A stretch of 64,000 nucleotides of DNA, from contig NZ_CP009285.1 in the NCBI RefSeq assembly GCF_000758665.1, forward strand, positions 7,006,001 to 7,070,000, written 5' to 3'. The position numbers and the translations under genes are program-made. The DNA is from Paenibacillus borealis (GTDB lineage Bacteria; Bacillota; Bacilli; Paenibacillales; Paenibacillaceae). The notes below the pieces were generated by a model. It was not told the origin of the DNA and made no database searches. It saw only the letters and a program-made list of their open reading frames with translations. Positions 30,356 to 38,527 of this stretch are shown one piece after another. The first letter of the stretch is position 1. Each line of letters begins with the position of its first letter.

Positions 30356-31402
30356 TTATTTCATAGAGGCTCTTGGCCCCGCTACAGAATCCCGCTCAAT
30401 CAGTTTGCATAACGGAGGTTCCTCTATTGTCTCCTCATTTCCGCTAATCCGGTTAATTAGAGTCTTCATCGCCAATATCCCCATGTCATGCAGCGGTAAA
30501 TCCATCGTCGTAATTCTGGGATTCAGATAAGCGCTGAATTCCCGGTTATCAAAACCGATAATCGACAGCTCCTTAGGCACAGAAATCCCGCGTTCAGCTG
30601 CAGCTCTCAGGGCACCGGCAGCCATCAAATCGTTCATCACAAGAATAGCCGTAGGCGGGTCGGGCAATTCCATTAGCTCACCTAATAGCTGATACCCTGA
30701 CTCCCCTCCCCAGTCGCCTACCTTGATAAACTGCGGGTCGAAATACAGCTGAAATTCCGTCAATGCTTTGTAATACCCGTTAAACCGCAGTCTCGAAGGA
30801 ATTGAATCCATTAAGCCGCTGATGACCGCAATCCGGGAATGCCCTTTACTGACTAAATACTGGATGGCATCATAGGAGGCTTGTTCATCATTATACTGAA
30901 TAGAGCACTCATTCTGCGCGTAGCAATACGTATAGACAATCGGCTTGTCACCCGTATGAATTAATCCCGTTAAATCGCGGGGATGCACCCCAATGTATAC
31001 AATCCCTTCCACCTGATTGGATACCAGATCCGATACCGCATTTTGTGCGTACTTCTGGTAAGCAGCGGTATCCGCATAATTGTAACCTACCTTTTTTTGC
31101 AGCCGCAGGTTGGTTAACAGGATATGCAAATCATGTTGCTCCGCATAATCATTTATTCCATCAATAATTTCCGGCGTGTTAAAGACCGTTATGTCTTCCG
31201 CAATGACTCCGATCGTATTTGTTCTTCTGCTCTTCAGGCTCTGGGCAATCGCGTTAGGCCTGTAATTAAACTCTTCAATTACCTTCAAGACCCGCTCTTT
31301 CGTCTCAGGCTTCACATTACGGGTACCATTGATCACATATGATACTATCGCGGTGGATACATTTGCGCGCAAAGCAATATCTTTAATTCCGATTCTCTTC
31401 AT
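30356..31402 (-). CDS. LacI-family transcriptional repressor
   Basis: A 348-residue regulator. The N-terminal helix-turn-helix reads IKDIALRANVSTAIVSYVIN followed by the hinge helix RPNAIAQSLKSRRTNTIGV, and the rest is a periplasmic-binding-protein-like sugar sensor (ILVMNDLMAAGALRAAAERG, IIGFDN, TTMDLPLHDMG). The operator-reading residues and hinge are intact. An AAACGTTT site at 31417-31426 lies between its own promoter and start codon, consistent with autoregulation. It most likely represses the 805-residue protein, the importer and the giant surface protein until the sugar is present. Confidence 0.92.
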   Translation of the reverse strand: MKRIGIKDIALRANVSTAIVSYVINGTRNVKPETKERVLKVIEEFNYRPNAIAQSLKSRRTNTIGVIAEDITVFNTPEIIDGINDYAEQHDLHILLTNLRLQKKVGYNYADTAAYQKYAQNAVSDLVSNQVEGIVYIGVHPRDLTGLIHTGDKPIVYTYCYAQNECSIQYNDEQASYDAIQYLVSKGHSRIAVISGLMDSIPSRLRFNGYYKALTEFQLYFDPQFIKVGDWGGESGYQLLGELMELPDPPTAILVMNDLMAAGALRAAAERGISVPKELSIIGFDNREFSAYLNPRITTMDLPLHDMGILAMKTLINRISGNEETIEEPPLCKLIERDSVAGPRASMK

Positions 31403-31414
31403 CCATTCACCCTA

Positions 31415-31461
31415 TTTAAACGTTTTACATTGCGCAAACATTGTATCACTAACACGACTTG
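31415..31461 (-). promoter_or_regulatory. LacI-gene promoter with autoregulatory operator
   Basis: A TACAAT -10 box (minus strand, around 31440) and a TTGAAT -35 about 18 bases upstream precede TAAAACGTTTAA (31415-31426). The operator lies downstream of the transcription start and just before the ribosome binding site AGGG. Confidence 0.55.
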
Positions 31462-31589
31462 ACATTCAAATCTAATTTTGAGTTATGCAGAGTCTAGCCC
31501 TCCCTTCAGAAATTCTTTAGATTTCCCCTACCTAATTCCTCAGAATTTTTAGTTAGTATTTCTGTATTGAAGTAAGCGAAGGAGATGGC

Positions 31590-32090
31590 ATGTTGGCTAG
31601 TCATACGATCTTAGAGCTAATCAATCAGTATGGATATCTGGTTTTTTATCTTGCTTTTACGCTTGGCCCTTTTGGTATTCCAATCCCTAATGAAATTACG
31701 ATTCTCACCGGAGCTACCCTGAGCCATATGGGGGTGATTAGTCCGTGGACGACTTATTTTTGCGTTTTATCAGGGTTATTGACTGCCTTTACGCTTTCTT
31801 ATTTGGCAGGTAGATTCTTTGGTCAGAAGCTGAAGAACAAATTCAAGGAGAACAAACATTTCCAAAAGGCCGAGCAGATTCTCACGCAACGAGGGCATGC
31901 AGCTATGTATATAGGCATGTTTATTCCAGTTGTACGATACATCATCCCTATGTTCATTGGACTGAGCGGTACAAGCTATAAACGGTTCGCCCTTATTTCA
32001 TATTCCAGTGCATTAGGCTGGACCTTGCTTTTCTTCTCAGCAGGAACATTCTTCGGAAATCATTTTCTCGCTAAACTATTCAATATCTAA
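31590..32090 (+). CDS. DedA-family membrane protein
   Basis: A 166-residue integral membrane protein of the DedA/SNARE-associated (VTT) superfamily, flippase-like proteins that help recycle lipid carriers. Family marks include the N-terminal re-entrant region with GPFGIPIPNEITILTGATL, the FGQKLKN segment after helix 2-3, and 'MYIGMFIPVVRYIIPMFIGL' carrying the conserved Arg. GAAGGAG lies five bases before ATG 31590. It begins a plus-strand group with a lipid-methyltransferase-like gene and a two-component system, suggesting control of membrane composition, possibly in response to cationic peptides. Confidence 0.9.
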   Translation: MLASHTILELINQYGYLVFYLAFTLGPFGIPIPNEITILTGATLSHMGVISPWTTYFCVLSGLLTAFTLSYLAGRFFGQKLKNKFKENKHFQKAEQILTQRGHAAMYIGMFIPVVRYIIPMFIGLSGTSYKRFALISYSSALGWTLLFFSAGTFFGNHFLAKLFNI

Positions 32091-32119
32091 CAATTCACAA
32101 ATTTATGGAGGAAAATCAA

Positions 32120-32683
32120 ATGGGGGTAAACGAAAATTACTTATTCTTACGAAGCTTTATTCAAGATCCCAAACGGGTGGGCAGTGTAACGCCAAGCTCA
32201 CGATTTCTGGCACGCAGCATGGTAAACCAAGCACCTTGGCATGAGATTAAGGCAGTTGCCGAGCTTGGATCAGGCACAGGTGCGATTACCCGTATAATGA
32301 ATACTAAGGTAACGGACACAACTAAAGTCCTGCTGTTTGAGATGGACACCACGATGAGAAATAACTTGAAAGCGGAATACCCTAACTTTTCATGCCATCG
32401 TAATGCTGCCCATTTAGTAGAAACAATGAAAAATTCGAATATTGATGAGCTGGATTGTATTTTTAGCGGATTGCCCTTTTTCAATTTTGAGCCTGAATTA
32501 AGAAATACTTTGGTTGAACAGATTCATGAGTCCCTCAAACCAGGAGGATTATTTATCGCCTTTCAATATTCACTTCAAATGAAGAAGCAACTTTCCGAAT
32601 ACTTTAATATTGATACTGTAAAATATGTACCGCTTAATTTCCCGCCTGCGTTCGTCTATGTCTGCCGTAAAAGGGAAACCTGA
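32120..32683 (+). CDS. Class I SAM-dependent methyltransferase, phospholipid N-methyltransferase-like
   Basis: 187 residues. I start at ATG 32120 because GGAGG is eight bases upstream; the ATG at 32105 overlaps that site. The N-terminus LRSFIQDPKRVGSVTPSSRF is typical of PmtA-like phospholipid methyltransferases and KsgA-fold relatives, and the SAM-binding motif I is AELGSGTGAITR. An FSGLPFFNF segment follows at the catalytic motif IV position. Together with the neighbouring DedA protein this suggests modification or turnover of membrane lipid head groups. The substrate has not been shown and an rRNA or small-molecule target remains possible. Confidence 0.82.
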   Translation: MGVNENYLFLRSFIQDPKRVGSVTPSSRFLARSMVNQAPWHEIKAVAELGSGTGAITRIMNTKVTDTTKVLLFEMDTTMRNNLKAEYPNFSCHRNAAHLVETMKNSNIDELDCIFSGLPFFNFEPELRNTLVEQIHESLKPGGLFIAFQYSLQMKKQLSEYFNIDTVKYVPLNFPPAFVYVCRKRET

Positions 32684-32713
32684 TAAAAAAAAACGAAAAG
32701 GGAGCCGCTGCTA

Positions 32714-33394
32714 TTGAATACAATCCTTGTTGCCGACGATGATTCTGAAATTCGCGACGTGATTCATGTTTATTTACGAAATGAGGGCTACTACGTGCTT
32801 GAAGCATCAGATGGACTAGAGGCACTGAATGCTATAAAAACAACCCCTATCCAACTGGTCATTCTGGATGTCATGATGCCTCAAATGGATGGTATCACAG
32901 CCTGCCTCAAAATAAGGGAAATATCCAACACTCCAATTATTATGTTATCCGCCAAACAGGAGGACATTGATAAAATCACCGGCCTGACTACCGGAGCAGA
33001 TGATTACATGATCAAACCGTTCAATCCCCTGGAGCTATTAGCCCGTGTAAAAGCCCAATTACGCCGTCAGTCGTTAACCGGGAAGGAAGAATTCAATTCG
33101 TTACTTATCATTAAAAACCTGATCATCGATAAAAATAAACATTCCGTGAAATTAAACGGACTTGATATTTCTTTGACTCCAATTGAGTTTGCCATTTTAA
33201 CTTTGCTTGCCACTCGGCCTGGACAGGTTTTCAGTTCGGAACAGATTTATGAGAGTGTATGGAAAGAGCCCTATGGATATTCTGACAATACCGTAATGGT
33301 TCATATTCGTAACTTGAGGGAGAAAATAGAGGAAAATCCAAGGGACCCTCTGTATATTAAGACCGTTTGGGGAGTTGGTTATAAAATTGATTAA
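32714..33394 (+). CDS. OmpR-family response regulator (VanR/BceR-like appearance)
   Basis: A 226-residue regulator starting at TTG 32714 after AAGGGAG. The receiver carries DDD at 8-10, phospho-acceptor Asp52 in ILDVMMPQMDG, and Lys in MIKPFNPLELL. The winged-helix domain ends with IKTVWGVGYKID. The close match of the receiver start (ILVADDDSEIRDVIHVYLRNEG) to Firmicute VanR-like regulators is a family impression only. It overlaps the kinase gene by 8 bases if the kinase starts at TTG 33387. Confidence 0.92.
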   Translation: MNTILVADDDSEIRDVIHVYLRNEGYYVLEASDGLEALNAIKTTPIQLVILDVMMPQMDGITACLKIREISNTPIIMLSAKQEDIDKITGLTTGADDYMIKPFNPLELLARVKAQLRRQSLTGKEEFNSLLIIKNLIIDKNKHSVKLNGLDISLTPIEFAILTLLATRPGQVFSSEQIYESVWKEPYGYSDNTVMVHIRNLREKIEENPRDPLYIKTVWGVGYKID

Positions 33395-34484
33395 TGATGT
33401 GCAAAGGCCACGACAAAAAAAACGCATTCAGACCCATATTTTAATCAGGATGGTGCTCAGTTTAATTATTACTTGTTCCATAAATATTTCTCTCAGCATC
33501 CTACTTCTTCAGCTTGGAAATGTAACCAACTGGGGATGGGTATTGAACGTCCTCTCCTTTCTTCTAACACCACTTTTTTTAGTAATCTTTGTTTTTACTT
33601 TTTTCACATTGACCCGGCGAATCGTCAAAGATTTAGTTACGCTAGAGCAAGGGCTTCAGATTATAGCTGAGGGTGATTTGAGTTACCGGGTAGATGTTGA
33701 GCGGCAGGATGAACTGGGACTTGTGGCGCTAAACATCAACCGGATGGCGGAGCGGTTAGAGCAACAGATTATCAAAGAGCGGGAAGTAGAAAAATCCAAG
33801 ATGGAACTGATCACCGGGATTTCACATGACTTGCGTACACCGCTTACAAGCATTATCGGCTATATTGAGCTTCTTAGAACAGAATCTTTTCAAGATAAGA
33901 AAGAATACTCGCGGTTTGTTCAGAACACCTATAATAAAGCGATTCATTTGAAACAGCTGCTGGATGACTTGTTTGAATATACCCGGCTGTCCTCGGTGGA
34001 CTCCCGGTTAAATCTGGAGAGGGTCGATTTATCACAGCTCTTGAATCAATTGTTGTTTGAATTCGAACCGCTCGCTCAAGACAACAGCGTTCTTCTTGTC
34101 AAAGATATTGGTAAGAGTCCAACCATCACGTTAGTCGACAGTGAAAAAATCGCCAGAGCCATCGATAACCTGCTCATGAACGCCTTAAAGTATTCTCTCA
34201 AACCGGGGAGTATCCGCATACGAATGATAACGGAATCGGAACAATGTACCATTGAGGTTGAAAATAAAGGAACACCTCTCTCAAAAGACCAGGAGAACCG
34301 TCTATTCGAACGATTTTATAAGGCGGACCATTCCAGAAAAAGCGAAGGCATTCAATCCGGAGCCGGTCTTGGCCTTTCGATTGCCAGGAATATCGCGGAG
34401 CTGCACCATGGAACCTTGTCACTTGAACATAATCATGATATCTTCACCTTTCGGCTGCGATTGCCTTTCCAGAAGGGGGTCTGA
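33387..34484 (+). CDS. Membrane sensor histidine kinase
   Basis: About 365 residues, paired with the preceding regulator. Two membrane helices lie close together (residues about 20-40 and 55-80) with a very short extracytoplasmic loop, a layout of kinases that sense in the membrane or through a partner such as a transporter. HAMP (TRRIVKDLVTLEQGL), HisKA with ISHDLRTPLTSIIGY, N-box NLLMNALKYS and G2 AGLGLSIARNI are intact; the G1 box is degenerate (ENKGTPLS). The start is uncertain: TTG 33387 overlaps the regulator's stop and GGGGAG is about 12 bases upstream; TTG 33375 is the alternative. Confidence 0.88.
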   Translation: MINDVQRPRQKKRIQTHILIRMVLSLIITCSINISLSILLLQLGNVTNWGWVLNVLSFLLTPLFLVIFVFTFFTLTRRIVKDLVTLEQGLQIIAEGDLSYRVDVERQDELGLVALNINRMAERLEQQIIKEREVEKSKMELITGISHDLRTPLTSIIGYIELLRTESFQDKKEYSRFVQNTYNKAIHLKQLLDDLFEYTRLSSVDSRLNLERVDLSQLLNQLLFEFEPLAQDNSVLLVKDIGKSPTITLVDSEKIARAIDNLLMNALKYSLKPGSIRIRMITESEQCTIEVENKGTPLSKDQENRLFERFYKADHSRKSEGIQSGAGLGLSIARNIAELHHGTLSLEHNHDIFTFRLRLPFQKGV

Positions 34485-34507
34485 GATGTTTAATGGAGCG
34501 GTCTATC

Positions 34508-34553
34508 GCAAAAAACCAGTCATAGCAAGGGTATCGCTACTACTGGTTTTTGC
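34508..34553. terminator. Bidirectional rho-independent terminator
   Basis: GCAAAAAACCAGT (34508-34520) pairs with ACTGGTTTTTGC (34542-34553) and an inner TAGC/GCTA pair. A and T tracts on both sides let it serve the kinase operon (plus) and the ChbG-like gene (minus) that converge here. Confidence 0.8.
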
Positions 34554-34588
34554 ATCAGTCTCACACCTATTAAGCTGGTTCATTCGAT

Positions 34589-35338
34589 TTATAAATCATC
34601 ATAAGTGATTAGCTCTATTCCTGATTCCTCTAGCCATTCTCTCGTCATGGGATCACATAACATATCTACTTCCATTGGCCTTGGCAAGGTGAGAGACGAA
34701 TTCTTTAAAATGTAGCCGTCCAAATACCCGGGATGACAAATAAACATATTGTACTCATCCTCATTGGCCTTTTCCATAGCTGATTTTAAAGACTCAAAAG
34801 GAACGTATTCAGGCTTCATACTATCCATATGAAATATAACATCTTTACTTCCTATGTGCACAGGACTACCGTCCATAGAGATGCCTGAATACTTAAGACC
34901 GTATTTTACCGCAACGATTTCCAGACCTTTATAAAAATTAGCACTGAAAACGGCATGGCCTTCAAAATAACGCGGAGGCTCGCCGACAAGCTCGACAAAT
35001 CTATGATACTGAGCTTCTATTTCAAGGATTACTTCATCAAGAACGACAAAGTCTTCTTTAGTCTGGCGGTATTCACGCGATGATTTAAATTCACCATTAC
35101 TATTTGTGATGCTTGGAATTAAGGAAGGATGCGTGAGCGGCCTGCCAATACATATATTGGTATGTTGTCCCAAGCAAACCTCTGTATCCTTCAGAAGCTC
35201 CAGCCCCTGGATTACCGATGCCATATTGGGCATCACTCCCACACTTCCTATGATGCCATCTTTCACACTCTTAGCAATCCCATAATTAACTCCCTCGGAG
35301 TAGCCTAGATCATCAGCTCTTAACAGTAGCTTTTTCAT
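34589..35338 (-). CDS. ChbG/YdjC-family carbohydrate deacetylase
   Basis: A 249-residue metal-dependent deacetylase-like protein. The motif LLLRADDLGYSEGVNYGI at the N-terminus supplies the metal-binding Asp pair, and the metal-binding His residues are in LGQHTNI and MFICHPGYLD; family members remove an acetyl group from N-acetylated disaccharides such as chitobiose or its phosphate. AGGAGAAGAG precedes ATG 35338. It is the last gene of a PTS operon, 37 bases after EIIBC, so the imported sugar is probably an acetylated, phosphorylated disaccharide. No glycosidase is encoded beside it. Confidence 0.85.
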   Translation of the reverse strand: MKKLLLRADDLGYSEGVNYGIAKSVKDGIIGSVGVMPNMASVIQGLELLKDTEVCLGQHTNICIGRPLTHPSLIPSITNSNGEFKSSREYRQTKEDFVVLDEVILEIEAQYHRFVELVGEPPRYFEGHAVFSANFYKGLEIVAVKYGLKYSGISMDGSPVHIGSKDVIFHMDSMKPEYVPFESLKSAMEKANEDEYNMFICHPGYLDGYILKNSSLTLPRPMEVDMLCDPMTREWLEESGIELITYDDL

Positions 35339-35375
35339 TGGAACTCTTCTCCTATCCTATATATAATTTCCTTTA

Positions 35376-36800
35376 TTAATTTACGGGAAGTTTTACAGTT
35401 ACCGGATCATCTTTTTTAAAACCCAGGAAATACGTAGCGACCGCAGAAACGATAAAACCGATTACTCCTGCTATAATCCCATTCACAAGGTTGGAAGTCG
35501 GCCCACCGGCAAAACCAAGCACGGCCAGAAAACTTGCTACCGGAATAAAAGTATACGCAGTAACACCCGCTATTCCAGCATAAAGTCCACCGGCAAATCC
35601 GCCGATGATCATTCCGATAAACGGACGTTTATATCTCATTCCTACCCCATAAAGTCCTGGTTCGGTAACTCCACCGATAAGTGAGGCTATAAAATAACCA
35701 ATTGCAAGACTACGCTGTTCCTTCTCTTTAATTCGCAGCCCCGCTCCCAAACACATCCCTGCAACAGCAAAGCTGGCTGCAATCGCAGCAGGAGTAACCA
35801 AACCCTCATGCCCATTCGTAGAAAAAGCGAGGATAAGTGTAGTTATCAGCACAATATGCATGCCACTCATTACCAGGAACTCATAGATTGCTGCAATAAT
35901 TGCAATTCCAAGGAATCCTGTAACTCCCGATAATCCTAAAAGTCCGCTGCTGATATAACTTCCCAGGAAGGACCCTGCCGGTCCAAGTACAGTAAGTGCA
36001 ATAGGAAGCATAATTAGAATTGTTAGGGACGGAGCTAATATGCTCTTTAGTATGTTAGGTAAATATTTTTTGATGAATTTTTCGATGTAAGACATAACCC
36101 ACACTGACATGATAATCGGGAATATAGTGCTATTATAATTTTGAATTTTACTTGGAATACCGAGGACAGAAAAGCCGGTGCCATTTGTAGCAATATCTAT
36201 TAGGGTTGGATGTATCATAATACCGCCCAGGAACATCCCCAACACTGGCGTCGCTCCGAATTTTTTAGCAGCGGTATAACCAACCACAACCGGGAAGAAG
36301 TAGAATCCCGCATCTCCCACAAGAGTAAACAAAGTATACAAATCACTGGATTCACTAATAACACCTAGCATACTTGGTCCGAGCAATGCTACTAGCAATT
36401 TGAACATAGAAGCCGCCATCATAAGTGGAATTAATGGTGTAAGACAGCCGGCAATACCGTCAAGGATACCGCTTCCAATAGATTTTAAAGTTATTTTTCT
36501 CTTCTGCTCTACAGGTTGGTTATCAGCTTGCGCATTATTGTCCAGACCAGCGATTGAATTCAGAGATTTGTAGACCTGATCAACGGTCTGTCCTATAACG
36601 ACCTGGAATTGTCCCCCGGCATTTACAGTACCCAAGACACCCGGAATCCTTTTAATTTCCTCTGCATTCGGTACACTCTCATCCTTGAGGTTAAACCGCA
36701 GTCTGGTCATACAATGTGTAACTGTAGTGATATTGTTTGTTCCTCCAACTGCCTTTAATACCTCGCTAGCTGTCTTTTCGATTTTTTCGTTTTGTGCCAT
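35376..36800 (-). CDS. PTS EIIBC component, glucose/beta-glucoside superfamily
   Basis: A 474-residue membrane permease that phosphorylates its sugar during import. The EIIB domain (about 1-85) has the phospho-accepting Cys30 in VTHCMTRLRF and the GQFQVVIG strand. The EIIC domain (about 105-460) is highly hydrophobic and ends with the family motif GGVTEPGLYGVGMRYKRPF near the substrate site. There is no EIIA domain; a separate EIIA is encoded at 37772. TAGGGGTG precedes ATG 36800, and a RAT/terminator switch lies in front (36824-36897). Substrate unknown; the linked deacetylase suggests an N-acetylated disaccharide. Confidence 0.9.
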   Translation of the reverse strand: MAQNEKIEKTASEVLKAVGGTNNITTVTHCMTRLRFNLKDESVPNAEEIKRIPGVLGTVNAGGQFQVVIGQTVDQVYKSLNSIAGLDNNAQADNQPVEQKRKITLKSIGSGILDGIAGCLTPLIPLMMAASMFKLLVALLGPSMLGVISESSDLYTLFTLVGDAGFYFFPVVVGYTAAKKFGATPVLGMFLGGIMIHPTLIDIATNGTGFSVLGIPSKIQNYNSTIFPIIMSVWVMSYIEKFIKKYLPNILKSILAPSLTILIMLPIALTVLGPAGSFLGSYISSGLLGLSGVTGFLGIAIIAAIYEFLVMSGMHIVLITTLILAFSTNGHEGLVTPAAIAASFAVAGMCLGAGLRIKEKEQRSLAIGYFIASLIGGVTEPGLYGVGMRYKRPFIGMIIGGFAGGLYAGIAGVTAYTFIPVASFLAVLGFAGGPTSNLVNGIIAGVIGFIVSAVATYFLGFKKDDPVTVKLPVN

Positions 36801-36823
36801 AATTTATCACCCCTAAATTTAAT

Positions 36824-36897
36824 AAAAAAACCCAAAGCTAATATGAGTTATTACTCACATCCGCTTTGGGTAATGCCTCCATTACGAGTTACAATCC
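36824..36897 (-). promoter_or_regulatory. RAT antiterminator and overlapping terminator before EIIBC
   Basis: Read on the minus strand, a 29-base RAT-like element starts at 36897 with GGATTGTAACTC, loop GTAAT, then GGAGGCATTACC, matching the LicT/SacY target (GGATTGTTACTG...CAGGC) with a compensatory CTC/GAG stem. It overlaps the left arm of a terminator: CCCAAAGC (36870-36863) pairs with GCTTTGGG (36838-36831), followed by TTTTTTT (36830-36824). An inner TGAGT/ACTCA pair strengthens the hairpin. Binding of the antiterminator should allow transcription into EIIBC. The RAT begins inside the last codons of the antiterminator gene. Confidence 0.85.
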
Positions 36898-37731
36898 CTT
36901 ATTTTCAATTTTCGAATTCCTGACTATACGGTAAATGTGCATCATCAGATACAGAATTTCATCTTCGGTACTTTTGGAGTTAAGCCGTTGATCAATAAAT
37001 TCTCCAATCATATAGGCACATTCATAGACTTGTGGATTCAAGTCCCTAATTGCCTGGATGAAGGAAGCGTTATCATCCTTAAACTGCGATTCATCCTTCA
37101 CTCTTTTTAAATAATACCTTAGGTGCATGGCAAATCTGTTGTAGTTGAAATCCTTTCTGTCTATTGCAATTGAATAAAATTCTTCAATTTTATCAGCGAT
37201 CTCTAGAATCAATGCTTCGGCAGCGGTGCCTTCATCAGGTTCCCTTTCCTCTTCTGCATTAACGAAATGCATGGCAATATTTGTGATTTCACTATCAGGC
37301 AATTGTACATTTAGCTTTTCCTGGATAAGCCTGACTGCGTATCTTCCAAGCTCAGTTTCCTTGGGGTATAGCTGCTGCACATCATAAGAAAACAACATCT
37401 GCATTTCTTTGTAGTTCTGCATACGTATCAGTGCGAAATTGATGTGATCAGAGAGGCCAACCACAAGATTAGGATTCAGGTTACTTTTAATTTCAGACTG
37501 GGCCTTTTTCACGATAAGAGCAGCAACTTCGAACACATTCTCTGGAATTTCCTGAATAAATTTATATAAATTCCTGTCAATCCTATAGAACGTCATAGAA
37601 ATTTGACTTAGATCTGAAAGTTCATAAGGTGCGACTGGAAATCCGATCCCTTTTCCAAAAGCAATCAATTCATTATCGTTACCATCCAAGCATAGAGCTA
37701 CGTTGTTGTTAATTTTCTTAATAACTTTCAT
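36889..37731 (-). CDS. licT: BglG/LicT-family transcriptional antiterminator
   Basis: A 280-residue RNA-binding antiterminator. I start at ATG 37731 (AAGGTGGGG upstream) rather than 37749. The N-terminal CAT RNA-binding domain (about 1-55) reads VIKKINNNVALCLDGNDNEL. Two PRD domains follow, with the regulatory His residues in SDHINFAL and 'IAMHFVNAE' (PRD1) and AMHLRYYLKR and LMMHIYRIV (PRD2). The protein binds RAT RNA when its PRDs are dephosphorylated by the EII at the sugar. It lies between the EIIA and EIIBC genes, and its stop codon TAA is embedded in the RAT that controls EIIBC. The gene symbol is by family, not proven orthology. Confidence 0.9.
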   Translation of the reverse strand: MKVIKKINNNVALCLDGNDNELIAFGKGIGFPVAPYELSDLSQISMTFYRIDRNLYKFIQEIPENVFEVAALIVKKAQSEIKSNLNPNLVVGLSDHINFALIRMQNYKEMQMLFSYDVQQLYPKETELGRYAVRLIQEKLNVQLPDSEITNIAMHFVNAEEEREPDEGTAAEALILEIADKIEEFYSIAIDRKDFNYNRFAMHLRYYLKRVKDESQFKDDNASFIQAIRDLNPQVYECAYMIGEFIDQRLNSKSTEDEILYLMMHIYRIVRNSKIENKGL

Positions 37732-37771
37732 TAGCAACCCCACCTTCAATATCTGTGTTGCAGGGCAACGT

Positions 37772-38344
37772 CTAGATCGCGACTAGTAGCAATTGTTCGT
37801 TGTAATCAACAATCCGTTTATCCGTTTCATGAACTCCCGCAAATTCAGCGGTATTAGAAATGATTACTGGTGTCGTAATATCAAACCCTGCGGCTATAAT
37901 AGCCTCTAAATCGAATTCCAGTAACAAATCCCCCTTCTTAACAGTTTGCCCCTGCTTAGCAATCGGTCTAAAGTGCTGGCCCTTTAATTTCACTGTATCC
38001 TGGCCCACATGAATCAAGACTTCGACGCCTGATTTACTTGTAATCCCAAGAGCATGACCGGATGGGAATATGTTTGTCATAATTCCGTCAACTGGTGCAT
38101 AGACCTTTCCTTCAGTTGGAAGGATCGCCACTCCCTTACCCAATGCTTCTGAAGAGAAGGCTTCATCTTTCACAGCACTAAGAGGAAGAACTTGCCCTTT
38201 AAGCGGACTACCGATAATAGTATCAACGGATGCAATCGATTCTGCCTGCTCCTCTTGCGGTAATCCGGAAATTCTATCCATCAGCTTATTAAATAATCCT
38301 TTTTTCTTACCTGTTTTATCTAGAGAAGAATTGTGTTCATTCAT
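37772..38344 (-). CDS. PTS EIIA component, glucose type
   Basis: A 190-residue phosphocarrier. Start ATG 38344 follows AAAGGAG by eight bases; an upstream in-frame ATG at 38425 lies in the terminator and is rejected. After a flexible N-terminal 40 residues the EIIA-Glc fold begins with SPLKGQVLPL; the two active-site histidines are His97 (PSGHALGI) and His112 (LIHVGQDTVKLKG). The protein passes phosphate from HPr to EIIBC. The upstream leader carries a promoter and a RAT-like element with a strong terminator (38391-38457). Confidence 0.92.
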   Translation of the reverse strand: MNEHNSSLDKTGKKKGLFNKLMDRISGLPQEEQAESIASVDTIIGSPLKGQVLPLSAVKDEAFSSEALGKGVAILPTEGKVYAPVDGIMTNIFPSGHALGITSKSGVEVLIHVGQDTVKLKGQHFRPIAKQGQTVKKGDLLLEFDLEAIIAAGFDITTPVIISNTAEFAGVHETDKRIVDYNEQLLLVAI

Positions 38345-38390
38345 GGTAGTCGCTCCTTTAATGTTCCCATTAATTTCAACTAATAAAACA

Positions 38391-38457
38391 AAAAGGCATA
38401 GCCCAAAACATGCAATAGCATACATGTCCTGGGTTATGCCTTTTCAGTAACAAGCCC
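38391..38457 (-). promoter_or_regulatory. RAT-like element and terminator before EIIA
   Basis: On the minus strand GGCTTGTTACTG (38456-38445) is followed directly by AAAAGGCATAACC. The lower half matches the RAT consensus, but the upper stem (CTG...CAG) is missing, giving about 25 instead of 29 bases. It overlaps a terminator whose 15-bp arms AAAAGGCATAGCCCA (38391-38405) and TGGGTTATGCCTTTT (38430-38444) pair with one G-U, followed by TTTTTTG on the minus strand. Confidence 0.7.
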
Positions 38458-38463
38458 ATAACT

Positions 38464-38492
38464 AAAGTATCATACTAAATTCAGTTTGGCAA
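38464..38492 (-). promoter_or_regulatory. Promoter of the EIIA-antiterminator-EIIBC-deacetylase operon
   Basis: On the minus strand: -35 TTGCCA (38492-38487), 17-base spacer, -10 TACTTT (38469-38464). It lies just upstream of the RAT-like element and 35 bases beyond the IclR stop. Confidence 0.6.
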
Positions 38493-38527
38493 GAAAAAGA
38501 ATGCGTTTTCTTTCATGATTGGGATCG

